Shown here one piece after another: positions 36,801 through 50,900 of a stretch of DNA of 64,000 nucleotides. Position numbers and translations under genes: made by a program. The notes under the pieces are model-generated. The model searched no databases. It was given only the letters and a program-made list of their open reading frames with translations, and was not told where the DNA came from. Each line of letters opens with the position of its first letter. Positions within the stretch are counted from its first letter, which is position 1. This DNA is from Apostichopus japonicus (lineage: Eukaryota; Echinodermata; Holothuroidea; Aspidochirotida; Stichopodidae): positions 2,439,501-2,503,500 of the forward strand of contig NC_092577.1 in NCBI RefSeq assembly GCF_037975245.1, given 5' to 3'.

Positions 36801-39800
36801 ACCAGAAAATTTTGTGTTTTTTTTACAAAAGAGCAAAGCTGAAACCCCTCTGAAATTAGGAGGGCAGTGATCAAGCTGTTATAACTAGTGAATAGCGAAA
36901 CCTTCCAAGGGCTAAGCTGTAACATATTAGCAAAAAATATGAAGCCATTCTAGTACAGTGGTTACACAAATGAAAATTGTCCTGTGACGTACGGGACATG
37001 TGACGTACGGGACAATTTGTCCATAAACAATGTGACGTACGGGACAATTTGTCCATAAACAAATTGACTATGAAAACTCATATTTTTATTCCTGAATATA
37101 CCATAACAAGCTGATTTCTACATAAAAACATTAATTTGGATCTGCCAGAACAAAGTCATTGGTAATTTCATGCCATACAGTATTTCCTTCTTTCTGGGAT
37201 ACGGAAAAGAGCAGTGACTGTACTTGTGAGATCATTCCACGTAAAACATGGAATGCGAAAAGTATTAATCTACTCTACACATACATCAAATACTCATAAC
37301 ATCAATTCTAGCTTTGTTAGACCACAAATGATTCAAGATGCAAAGTTTTGGTGCAAATCTGTTTCGGTATATATACTGTACAACACTGTATCATACTCCC
37401 CACTATTGACCCTGAAGTTGAAATATGATCCATCCCATTCAAAACATACCAAAATGTCCACAGTAACGTCAACGTAATGTCCATCTATGAAACTAGTATG
37501 TACAACAAAGAAAACTCTATAGACCTAATACTGGTTACCAGACCAAATAGTCATAACATCAATTCTTGCTTTGATTCAAGATGCAAAGTTTTGGTACAAA
37601 ACTGTTTTGGTATGTATACTGTACAACACTGCATCATACTCCCCACTAATGACCCTGAAGTTGAAATATGATCCATCCCATTCAAAACATACCAAAATGT
37701 CCACAGTAACGTCCACGTAATGTCCATCTATGAAACTATTATGTACAACAAAGAAAACTCTAATACTGGTTACCAGACCAAATAGTCATAACATCAATTC
37801 TTGCTTTGATTCAAGATGCAAAGTTTTGGTACAAAAGAGTTTTGGTGTATGTATACTGTACAACACTGTATCATACTCCCCACTAATGACCCTGAAGTTG
37901 AAATATGATCCATCCCATTCAAAACATACCAAAATGTCCACAGTATTGCCACGTAATGTCCATCTATGAAACTACATAGTGCAACAAAGAAAACTCTATA
38001 GACCTAATACTGGTTATTGAACAAACTCATTAGTGACTGTCCTCTGCAAAAATTGGGCGAGCGAAACTCTACACTAGTAACTAAAAATCTCAATGTCTAC
38101 TATCCAAGTTCAGGACACAAGAACATTGTTGCACAGTCATGATAGTCACACTTCACAATAGGCCTACGAAATGTTGAAATGCAAACTCAACATTCTTGAA
38201 GTCGTCCTCATTCAATGTCAATGTTGAATAGCATTGTAGATGATTCTGTATCCCACACACACACACAATTGACTTCCCGATAGTTTATTGAACAACACCT
38301 GGGCTGTTGGTGGTCATTGGTCAATGGTTTATTTGAAGCCATTATGTGCTCTTCAGGCATGCAGGGATTATAAGTTGCAACTACCATCTTTCAACAAAAT
38401 AAATTTGTAAGCATTGGAAGGTTTCAAGTAGAGGTCCCCATTTGAGCCCATGCATGTTTATCATGTATAAATACAGGGTTTCCCCCACACTACGTCCCGT
38501 ACGTCACATTTTGTCCCGTACGTCACATTTTTAATTTTGATAATTAGATTTGCTGTGAATACTATATCAATTTTTTTGGGATGGATTTTGTTGAACAATG
38601 TTCTTAATTAGAACTTTACAGAATATCACCAAAAAAAAATTGTTCCTCCATATCAAAATTTGAAAAAAAGTGCTGAAAATTGTGACGTGACATCAGTATT
38701 TGGACACTAGCTAATTAGCATATTTAATTGATGAACCCCCAAACATAATATGTCAAAATCATTGGAAGGAAGGGTGTATCATGTCCCACATAACTTATAT
38801 TCAATAAGTTCATATTGCTGGCAGGGAAATAGGATTCCAAATGTCCCGTACGTCACACTGCAATTTGAATTTATGCAAATTAGCCGGCTGTAATTGTTCG
38901 AATAGGCAAAACAATTAAAAAAAATTATGAAAATCTGAAACTTCAATAATTCAGCTTTAACATGACACCACATTTAGGGTGCTTCAGTAAAGTTTGAAAT
39001 TTGGCTTCTAGGGATACAATAGCTTGGACCTGCCCTATAGTAAATAGATCTCAGAATTTTCCTTGGAAAGTATATTTTAACTTAGATAAAATACCTACAC
39101 CTCTAGAAACTTGTTTACACACATGATTAATATGGACTTTCCAAGAGAGCTGAGAGTCAATATACACACCAAGAAATTTAATATTATCGACTCTTCTAAG
39201 GCCAATACCATGCATATATAAATCAGCATTTAATGTTCTAGAGGAGTTTCCAAATACCACATAAATTGTTTTATCAATATTCACAGACAGTTTGTTAGCA
39301 GAAAACCAATCATAAAACGCATTTAATTCATTACATATGGTTACTTTAAGAGTTTCTAAATTGCTGTCAGAGAAAAAAATATTAGTGTCATCAGCAAAAA
39401 GGACAATCGAGCAATTTGTAGAGACGTTGCAAATATCATTCACGTAAAATTATAAAAAGAAGTGGACCTAATATAGACCCTTGAGGAACTCCGCACTTAA
39501 CTGAATGATTATCAGAATTGATTCCAGAAAAAGAAACGTACTGTTGCCTGTTAAACAAATAACTTGAAATGAGAGAAAGAGCTAGACCTCTACAGTAATA
39601 CCGTAATGTGATAATTTCCTCAGAAGAATTCCATGATCGATGGTATCGAATGCTTTGGAAAGGTCTAAAAAACCCCAATACAATTATCACCCGAATCAAG
39701 AGCACTATGAATTTTATCCACTGCATTGACCAAAGCAAGTTCTGTAGAGTGGCCAGGGCAAAAACCAAATTGGTTTTCATTGAGAATATGAAACTTATCA

Positions 39801-42800
39801 AAGAAAGTATTGAGACGGTTAAAAATCAACCTTTCCAAGATTTTCGATATACAAGGTAGTATAGAAATGGGACGATAATTACTAAATAAATGAACGCCAC
39901 CCTTTTTAAATATCGGTATGACTTTGGCAAATTTAAGAATATCAGGAAAAATACCCGAGGTAAATGAGAGGTTGAAAATATAAGTCAGTGGTTTTACAAT
40001 ATAAAGTATTATCAATTTCATAATGTTCGGGCAGAAATTATCGAAACCAGCCGATTTCTTAGTAGCAAAAATTGAATTTGAGACATTAAAAGCTTCACTT
40101 TCAGTCACAGGAAAGAGAAAAATAGTAAAAGGATTGGAATCCCCTAGGTAACTACTGAAATGAACATTAGAATCAATAGAACTGGCTAAGGAAGGACCAA
40201 GGCCAACAAAATGATTATTACATGTAAAAGCATTTGCTATTTCATTCACATCAGTGAATTCATGACCATCCTTAGAATGGAAAACATCGGGAAAATGGTT
40301 GGTTTTTCTAGTCTGTAGAGTGCCATTGATAATATTCCATGCTTCTTTCATGTTGTTTTTATTTTCATTAAAAAGATGAAAATAATAATTCTTTTTTGCA
40401 ATACGGAGAACGTGGTTAAGCTTATTCCGGAAGTGTGCATAATTGTATTTATTATCTGCTGTAGGCAATTTTATATATGTTTTATAAAGTTTATTTTTTG
40501 TACGAATAGATTGTAAGATTCCAGAAGTGATCCAAGGGGAAGGTTTCTTCCTCGTCTTCCTGCCCTTAATAAGTTTCATAGGGAAATTTTTATTATAAAT
40601 TTCACTAAGTGTATTGTGAAAAATAATTGAAAGAATTATTAACATTATCATCATTGAAAACTTGATGCCAGTCCAAACCAGATACTTCCGAAATAAAATT
40701 ATCAATATTGACAACCCTTTTTAATTCCCCAGTGAATGAGGTCGCCAGGAGGAAAATCCTGTGGCTACTAGATCTTTATTTTCCCCAAATTCTGGTCGCC
40801 CAGAATGAAATGTGATCGCCACTTTGATATGCTAAATATTAGTACAAAAAACACTAGGCCTAGGCTCAACATCGAGTAGCACTACTGTCAGTACTGACTA
40901 CACTAACGTTGAACTATAGTATAATTAAGTTCTAATTCCCGCGCTTTGATGGTCGCGGCAACATAAGGCCCGTGTGTACACACATGTATGGGACAATACC
41001 GTAACGTAAACGATAGCTACAGTACCGCTCACGTATAACTGGACATGTGTACGCGCACAGAATCGTATAAAGACGTATAAACACAATTTAAGAAATGCTT
41101 ACCGTTAAATACTGGCGTTAAACAATACATTTCGTATTTATTCCAATAAAATCCACAAAGGATAAAAATGCTAAGTAGAGCTTACTTAAAGAGAAATAGA
41201 AACTTCATGTACATGATCATTTTAAGTATCCAAATACTATACAAAGAGATTAAGTTCACCGAAACACCCCTTTTCCTTACCACCTGAACATACCGTCTTT
41301 TATAAATTATAGTACCTTACAGTACTTTACATTTGATTCAAAAGTTACTTCTACAACAGCTTCCCAAAATTTTTGTGTGTCGCAATAGGTTAAGTTTTAA
41401 CCGCTTAGCACAATAATTTGCATATTACACCAAAATTTACACTCGGCGTCCAGATGGCGGGAAAATGTTCAATGTGTTGTTGTTGTGTCGTTCCGTCGTT
41501 CCCATGGTGCGATGAACTTGGGCAAGTTCGAATGTCGATGACCTACTTATGTTCCGTGACCAATGTCAATGGGAATTAGATGCATGTTACAATGGTATGG
41601 TACGTAGACCACTACGACATGTGTGTACAGCGGTCTTAGGAAATTATTGTTGCTCTGAACTTTGCGAAAATTTGGAACAGGAAATCCATTCAATATTAAT
41701 TTTATAGCAACGTGCGTTTAGTCAGTAAGTACTGTACATTTCAGTTTTTTGTAAAGCATTGGTGAAATTTGCAGTTGCTAAAACTGATCGCCACAGTATT
41801 ATAGGGCTGGCGACTAGCATTAATTTTTCCAGAAATTCTCATCGCCAGCCGAGAATTGTGGTCGCCAATACCATGGCGACCGTAATTAAAAAGGGTTGAA
41901 TATTGATATTTGAAAAATCTTGAGCATAAAAATCCTTACGATCATGCTTAGTATGTAAAAAAGAAATATTTAAATGAATCGGAAAATGATCAGTAATGTC
42001 AGTGATGAGAATTCCTGAATAGGAGATCATGACATTATTGTCACCCAAATTGCCGTTAGTCAAGATATTGTCAATAAGTGACGATGAAGAACTAGAAACC
42101 CTGGTAGGTTTGGTGATTGTGGGGATGAAACTACAAGAAACTAAATAATATTCAAAAAATCTGACGAATTTGGCCTATTGACGTCAATATTGAAGTCACC
42201 CAACAAATAACAAGGTTTCTTCTCCTTAGTGATACCATCCAGTGTTTGGTAAAGGTAATCATTAAACGAAGTAATATTTCCACTAGGGGGACGGTAGACT
42301 ATGCCAACGATTATATCTCCTTTTATGAAGGGAACTCTTATTTCGACAAAAAGGCTTTCAACATGATTATTAAATATATACTGATATATCATCACGTTGA
42401 CTGAATGTGTATTTTTGATCAATGAATAAACAAATCCCTCCACCCTTCTTGAGAGAGCGATGACTCTCGACAAGTGAATAATTATCTAATTTAATGAGTG
42501 GAGACATAGAAACAATAAGAGTCATCTGTGAACCAAGTCTCCGTGAAACCTATAATTGTAAAATCGGGTTTAATAATTGAAAGAAAGTCATTAATCGCAC
42601 TGAAATTCTTATTGAGACTACGACTATTTAAATGAAAAATATTGAAATTACTAGTAGGCATCATATTAAGATCATCAGTATTGTAGTACTTACACATATC
42701 CGAACGTATATCGTCAAAATAATCCATATACCATTCATCATTTACTGAAGTGTCATTTGTTAATGAAGCAACTGTATGCGTACTGCAATTCCCCAAACCA

Positions 42801-44938
42801 TTGTCCGTGACGTCAATAAAGGGAAACTTAGATTGAGAACATGTCCTACAAATCCAGTTGTTTATATAGTACCAGACTTATGTTGAGTAATGCAGGTATT
42901 GTGACTTAAAGTGTGACATAACTGACAAATAGTAACACCGTAGTATCCGCTGAAAATATCCCCATTACAAAAAAAAAAAACAACTACTAAAGGATATAGA
43001 AAACAGAAATACACAAACTAACTACTATACAAAAAACAAACAGACGAATATGCAAGCCTTACAAGGAAAACATTTCAGAGAACGTAACTTATTGTTATGT
43101 ATGCTGCAGAAATGTGACTCGACATCATGAGGATACTCCAGTTCATTGTAATCGGAACAGGTGTATATGGCAACGAAAGGAATCCGGCCACGGTAGGACT
43201 CCACAGATACTGTTAAAGCAGTGTAGTCTCTGTTGCATGAAAAGGTGGTAATAGTTTATGCATCAATATCTCTTATGTTCCTGATCTTTTTAACTCCTGT
43301 ACTTTTTCCTGCGTCTCTTTTGTAGATTGCTAAGATTTTACCGTCTGAGGTCCAAGCACTCTCTATCAAGTCATGGTTTTGGGTGGCCTTGAGTAGTTGC
43401 TGGTTTTGGTGGGTGAGGTCTTCTTTGACGATAATGCCCGAACCTTTCAGCTTACGTCTATTCTTGATAAAGGACGTACAATCTTTATGGCTCTGGAACT
43501 TGATGATGATTGCCCGGATTCTATTTTCAATGAGTGTCCCTACTATGTGTGCTCTGTCAATAGAGCTGGGGGTAATGTCTACACCAAGCTGATTTTTTGC
43601 TAAGTTTATGAGTAGTTCGGTCGGGTTTTCGTTGGCATTCTCTTTTATACCAAATACTCGTACGCAATTCCTACGAGAATATTGATTCATCAAGGTCATT
43701 CATTTTGTCCGTGTTTTTTTGCAATTTCAGATTTCATAGATCAGCGAGATATTTTGTGTGGGTTTTGATATCTTTGAAGGCAGTTTCAAGTTGATTTTCT
43801 AGTTCAAAGATCTTGGCTTCCTGTCGTTCTTGTTCCTCAGACAGTTTACTCAATTTACGGTTAATAGCTTTTTCAATGCAGTTCTGAAGTAGGTTTTTAA
43901 AATCTCCGTTTCCAGTCAATTCTTTCATAATTTCGCTGACCAGTTCATCAGTTCCAACAGGAGTGGATGTCATTTCCTGTAATTTTGTTCTATTTCGTCG
44001 AGCCATATTGATGGGCGATATTTCCGCAAGGCACAAAAAATAATGATCAGGTTACCGTACCTCTTTAGGGTTCGCGGAAAGGGTTCTATATACAAGTGTA
44101 TTATCATAGGTTGGGCCTAAGCAGAATGTCAAAAACGTCAAGCTCAACTTATAAGAACCGATGTCAGAATTCAACTTACTGGAGAGATTTTCAATGAGAA
44201 TATTATCCACAGGTAAAAATCATGATGTTTCCCTGACTGGCGAAAGATAAAGAGAACTACATGGTTTCCAGGTATTTTGCTTCCCTTTATTTGATGCTTT
44301 ATTTGATGTACGTTGAGTTGAGTTGCTGCTATTAATATAACCATGTCATTATTCCTCAATGTTATTAAATACTCCTACCTACTTCCGTTCTGTACATGCC
44401 ATATGAGAAATAAATTTGAACTTGCATAAATTATCCATCTTAACATACATACACTTAGTACTCTACTTAGCAATTAAGCCATCTTTGGGTGGCCTTTTGC
44501 TGCATAAAGTATCCATCTAATAAAACTATAAATTATCCATCTAATAAAACTGCATAAATTATCCATCTTTACATACATACATTTAGTACTCTACTTAGCA
44601 ATTAGGCCATCTTTGGGTGGCCTTTTGCAGTATGATCCCAGCCCTACTGAAATTACGCTCAAGAACCGAGAGATTCATGCAAGAAAATCTGGTTCATACT
44701 CTCGTAGCGTCAATATTCGTTGCACAAGGAACTTCTGTAAACGTCAATTTACGACACTGCAGCACCTGAGCAAGTGTTATTGATAACGAATAAATTGCAT
44801 TGGTTAGTTCATACCACGTACCAAAAGCGTTGGTCATTAGGTTTTATCACATTACTCTCGACATTTACACCAATTGTCGTTTTTCTCGACTTCTCTTACA
44901 GAAGAACTGTTGATTGCAACTTAAAGCCAATTGGATGC

Positions 44939-44980
<42 letters not shown>

Positions 44981-47900
44981 TTGGTTTGGAAATCTGTTCA
45001 AATATCTTAAATGACAGATTGTTTATTTAGAAGAGAGAATGAACGAGTGAAGATGGTAACTGTCGTAACCCGGGGGTGATTTCTTCCTCTCGCTGTTGTT
45101 TTTAATGTTAATTCAGACCTCCCTGCAGCTCTTCAACAAAATAAAGGGTTTCTTTAGAGGTTGTCAATGAAAACATGAAGGTTTGTAAAGGCTTCAAACA
45201 TGAAAACAAAAGTTTTCATAGGTCCATAATGAAGTTAATTTGTAACATACTCACCATCTACGCCCATTTTTACATCATCTGTGGCTGTTACAGTTCACTT
45301 AAAATACCTGATTTACGTTAACTGTTGTTTGTGAGTCTGTTTTGCATCACTGCATGAATCATGCCAGGCTTTCTGCTAAAGACTTAATGGCCAAATGGTT
45401 AGCACGACTGAATACAATATTTCCACTCTATTTAATATTTAAAATTAAAATAAAGGTTTTTAGCAGTTTTTAAGAGTATTTTTGAAAACTAAAAGAGACA
45501 TTTTTGAAACAAGGTTTTTTAATGGTTTGAAAGGTTTCGCTGGGAGGTCTTTTTCTATATTCATAGTGAAACAACAGAAAATATGAGCTATTGTATGACC
45601 CAATCAAACGATAATGCTAAGTGCTCTATATACCTGGCGAACGGTATGAGTTTTGGACTTAACCTGGATTGTTTCCAACATTGCTTGAACTACAAGATCA
45701 ACAGTAATGACGTTTTGTTTGCAAACAACATATATTCATTTATAACCTTTATCATGGGCCTAACATTATACTGTAGGTTTAACTTGAATGTTAAGATTTA
45801 CTTTGTCCGCAGCAAACGTCCACAGAAACTGTCTTTACACCATCCCTGTACAGTGGACTGAAGGATTGTCTGGTAGCCCTAAGAGGTTACCTTAAAAAAT
45901 GATAAATAATTTTCCAAACATGTTGTCAAAGTATGAGAACGCTAATGTTGCGTTTGACGGAGAAGAGATTTTTAATCGTTAAGAATGGACATTTCAAATA
46001 TGATTTGAACAGTAACGTCATGACGTGACATCATCTTCGCATATGCAGATTGCGACATAACCCACGCTCCATACAGTACCCACAGTAATCACAATAAAAA
46101 ACTGTGTTTGTATACATTTTAATGATTAATGATTAAAGATTAATTTCTTTCTTAATTTTCGGTGAAATTTCTTATACGAGTTCTTTGTTGTTTACCATGC
46201 GATGTTCAGCTCCAATGCCAAGAATGTTCAGTATGTACAGTAGGCTACTCTAACGTTTATAATGGCACAGTTCTGCGAAGCCTAAGCTTCTCGATACTAC
46301 ATTCTGCTCTGACATCGATTCCGCCAAGTTTCATCTTTCGGTGTTCTAAATACTCTTCAAGTTTCCTTTTACTGTAAAGCTGATCCGTGAATTTTATTTC
46401 AGCGATTTTGAAGAACAGTTTATGAACTGTGGTTTGAGTGTGAGAGTGTATTATGTGCAACACTATATATATATACCAATTGGGCATGGTAGGTTGTATA
46501 CTGTACGTTCGCAATATGTACGTAATATATAATAGGCAATCACCTGTGTGTGTACATGTGAAAGGTTATTTGCTGCGGAAATAGGAGTGCTAACTTCAAG
46601 TCGCTTGTTTTGCCTATTTGCCTGCACTACGTCAATCACCAAATTGATGCATTAGAACAAACGGTGCTTTTGGTGAGAAACTGGTGAATTTGAAAAACCA
46701 GATTTCTATAAGAAGAAAACGTCGACTGGGGACAATTTTCACATGGTTAGAAAGAGAAAAATAAGAACCACAAGGACAATGTATCAAAATCTTCCACCAG
46801 ACAATTATGCTAAGTACTTCAGATTTAAAATACATTCATATGAATGGCAAATCTTTATTAGTAGTCTAGTAGTCCAAGACGACCAACTTTCTGTTTCGAC
46901 AACCGAAATCTGCTGGGTTGGTTGTCCGACGGCCGACTAGTTGTTTGCATCAATTTCAGACTGCATTTGTTAATAAATCATCCCCAAAGCTGGTGTTTTA
47001 ATCACCAACCTACACATCTCTCCTACAGTGTACATGTTGGTATTCTATTCACCAAACCTACACATCTCTCCTTCAGTGTACATATCGGTGTTCTATTCAC
47101 CAAACCTACACATCTCTCCTACAATGTACATATTGGTATTCTATTCACCAAACCTACACATCTCTCCTTCAGTGTACATGTTGGTGTTCTATTCACCAAA
47201 CCTACACATCTCTCCTACAGTGTACATATCGGTGTTCTATTCACCAAACCTACACATCTCTCCTACAATGTACATATTGCTGTTCTATTAACCAAACCTA
47301 CACATCTCTCATACAGTGTACATACTGTATTGCTGTTCTATTAACCAAACCTACACATCTCTCATACAGTGTACATACTGTATCGGTGTTCTATTCACCA
47401 AACCTACACATCTCTCCTTCAGTGTACATGTTGGTGTTCTATTCACCAAACCTACACATCTCTCCTACAGTGTACATATCGGTGTTCTATTCACCAAACC
47501 TACACATCTCTCCTACAATGTACATACTGCTGTTCTATTAACCAAACCTACACATCTGTCCTACAATGTACATACTGCTGTTCTATTAACCAAACCTACA
47601 CATCTCTCCTACAGTGTACATATTGGTGTTCTATTTACCAAACCTACACATCTCTCCTTCAGTGTACATGATGGTGTTTCTATTCACCAAACCTACACAT
47701 CTCTCCTACAGTTCACATATCAGTGTTCTATTCACCAAACCTACACATCTCTCCTACAGTGTACATATTGGTGTTCTATTCGCCAAACCTACTCATCTCT
47801 CCTTCAGTGTACATAAATTGTGTCCTATTCACCAATCCTACATATCTCTCCTACAGTGTACAACCTACAGTGTACATCCTACAGTCTAACATCCTACAGT

Positions 47901-50900
47901 GTACATCCTACACTGAACATCCTACGGTGTACATCCTACAGTGTAACATCCTACAGTGTACATCCTACAGTGTACATTCTACAGTGTAACAACCTACCGT
48001 GTAACATCCATCCTACAGTGTACATCGTACAGTGTAACATTATAGTGTATCATAGTGTACATCCTACAGTGTAAATCCTACAGTGTAACAACCTACCGTG
48101 TAACATCCATCCTACAGTGTACATCGTACAGTGTAACATTATAGTGTAACATCATACAGTGTACATCCTACAGTGTAACATCCTACAATGTTACATCATA
48201 CAGTGTACATCCTACAGTGTAACAACCTACTGTAACATCCTACAGTGTACCATCGTACAGTGTAACATCCTACAGTGTAACATCATACAGTGTACATCCT
48301 ACAGTGTAACAACCTACAGTGTAACTTCCTACAGTGTACCATCGTACAGTGTAACAACCTACAGTGTAACTTCCTACAGTGTACATCCTATAGTGTAAAT
48401 CCTACAGTGTAACATCATACAGTGTACATCCTACAGTGTAACAACCTACCGTGTAACATCCATCCTACAGTGTAACATCGTACAGTGTAACATTATACAG
48501 TGTAACATCCTACAGTGTAACATCTTACAGTGTACATCTTACAGTGTACACTCTACAGTGACATACTTGTAATTCTAACTTTGCTTCACTTTCTGACAAC
48601 AAAATTTGCTGTTCTGAAAACAAATATGATAGGCCTGGATGTCCAAGGGAAAACCAGAGCAAAAAAATTTAGAAATTTGTCCTATTTTGCCTGGATATAC
48701 GCCAAGGATGCAAAGTGTTCTGCAAAAAGGTCTTCTCATGACAACTAGTAGATAAAATATAACCATCAAATAGATTTTAATATTTTGAAGAGCAATGCTG
48801 TACATGCATTTTTCCAAGAATTTGTTTTATACAACTTCACAGTCTGCCCAATTTTTGGCAGTTTTACCTGTAAATTTTTAATTTACTTTTAGTAACTACA
48901 AAACTTGTTTGGTAGGTTGGTTTTTAAAACAGCCAACCTTTGTTTTAAACAATCCACATAACATCTCATATGAAAGATAATCAATACTGAAACAATGATT
49001 AGCTTTGTTTTAATACTGATCTACTGTACAAACAATGGAATGAGTCAAAGTTCAAGCAGAATTAATATAACAGTTAATCACTTCATTAAGAAAAATTACA
49101 ACATGTACAGCTAGGAATATAGTGCTGTTACACTTAACACCTGTAGGTAGTTAAGTTGATTAAAGTACAGCTTCCAGACACAGATTGTGTGATTTAGAAA
49201 TTTGCACATGGTACAGTATATAACTAAGTCTAACTATCTCATGATTGTACACTAACAGTGTAAAATAGCAGTGTAGACATTTCTGAGCCTGGATGGGGAG
49301 GAGGGACTTGTGGTACTAAGTATAACACATGAGTATGAGTACAAGATGTCCAAAGTAGGAGTCAGGCCTCGACAAATACGGTCGCCAACTCGCCAATGGC
49401 GACTAGAATTTGTGACTGGCGAGCAAAAAATGCATTACGCTCGACATATTGGTGAGTGGCTCATTTGCTCACTGCCTTTATACGATAGGCTTACTATTAA
49501 ATTGTGAGCCAATCAACAAAGGCCTATTGCCTAATGTTACACATCACAGTAGAATTATCAAGTGCACTGTTACAAGTAGGTCCTAAGGAACAGCTCTGTT
49601 CACCAGCTCGAAACTAATTTGATACTAATCGACTAAATGATACACGATAGGTGTAACCAAACTGGAAAACTACAAACTTAAATAAATGCGTAACGACAAC
49701 TCAAACAGGGGTAACGCATGAATATCATGCTTTAAACACTTTTGACAAAGCACAATTTAAATAGATCTTTTTTGCTGTAAACAACTAACAGTAACACTAA
49801 ACCGAGATATCCTAAGTTAGGCCATACTACCTAGGCTTATATCACACAAACACTTTGCGAGAAAAAATGTCGAGTAAATTTAACGTTTTGGAGAGTAGAA
49901 TTTTAGACTCGGTCGCCAGTTGGCGAGTCGTTTAAAAAAATTTGTCGAGGCCTGGTATGAGTACAAGTATGAGTGCAAGGCTCTTAGTATGAGTACAAGG
50001 CTCTAAGTATGAGTGCAAGTTGTCCTTGGTATGAGTACAAGTATGAGTACAAGACTCTAAGCATGAGTACCAGGTTATAAGTATGAGTACAAGGCTCTAA
50101 AGTATTCAGTACGAGGCTCTCAGCACAAGCACAGAGCATGAAATGTACTGCTCTCAGCACGATTCTAAGGCTCTAAGCAAGAGTGCAAGGCTCTAAGCAC
50201 AAGGCTCTTAGTATGAGTACAAGGCTCTAAGTATGAGTACAAGGCTCTAAGTATGAGTACAAGGCTCTAAATATGAGTACATACTCTTGCACTAGTAAAC
50301 TAGATTTCAAACCTGCCAGACTATGAGTAACACATCCATGAGAGGGAGTACAATTTCAAACTATTAGATGCAGGATCACAAGAACAGACTCACTGAGAGT
50401 CTGCGTGAGGTGAGGAGGAGGAGGAGGAGGAGGAGGAGGAGGAGGAGGAGGAGGAGGAGGAGGAGGAGGAGGAGGAGGAGGAGAAGAGAGGACAATGTTG
50501 TCCCTGACGAACTCTTGGTAATCCATCCTTTGTCAGTGCGATCATGTAATCCCAACTCTATAATATGACATTGGAAACACATCCGCTACATTCATTGTCA
50601 TCATCTTTGTAAAGGGTGAGGAAAATGATGAAAGAGATCTTCAAGGTTTCCCATCGCCCTGGAAGTCTGGCTTACCTCTAGTACACTGTGGGTCACACTC
50701 CATACGATGAACACCCTGGAAAATACCTGCATACCCGTCAGAAACGCAGAGGACCGCACGATGCCAAACAGGCAATGAAAAATCTGCAGGAGACATAAAG
50801 GTGAAAATAACTGTAACTGAACCACATGCATCAATATTGGTAAGGTACTAGAAATAGAACTAACAGTGCTGGTTGCTTAAATTGCTTCATGCTGACACAG

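Larger units (their letters stand above)
39046..44036 (-). mobile_element. broken non-LTR retrotransposon (ORF1, endonuclease, reverse transcriptase) with nested DNA element
   Basis: In minus-strand order: ORF1 (44036-43256) with a coiled coil and an RRM-like start NCVRVFGI; an APE-type endonuclease (42796-41907) with [33 protein letters not shown] and TDHFPIHL; a reverse transcriptase (40703-39051) with [37 protein letters not shown] and [12 protein letters not shown]. Motif order and style fit the CR1/Jockey group. At least four frame breaks interrupt it, and a 1187-bp hAT-like element splits the endonuclease/RT junction. The RT 3' end is missing at about 39046, next to the 2.4-kb inverted-repeat element. 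It lies in HACD intron 3 in the same orientation as the gene. Confidence 0.85.

Noticed and set aside
35540-44036. One continuous LINE from 44.0 to 35.5 kb
   Set aside because: The RT at 39.05 kb and the RT end at 36.2 kb are not joined by coding sequence even after removing the 2.4-kb element, so they are treated as two LINE copies.
46922-48398. Repetitive open frames in several registers on the plus strand
   Set aside because: They follow the 48-bp array and the CCTACAGTGTA repeats, with frames changing wherever a unit has an indel.
50368-50582. Poly-Arg and poly-Leu frames
   Set aside because: Translation of an (AGG)n microsatellite inside HACD intron 3.
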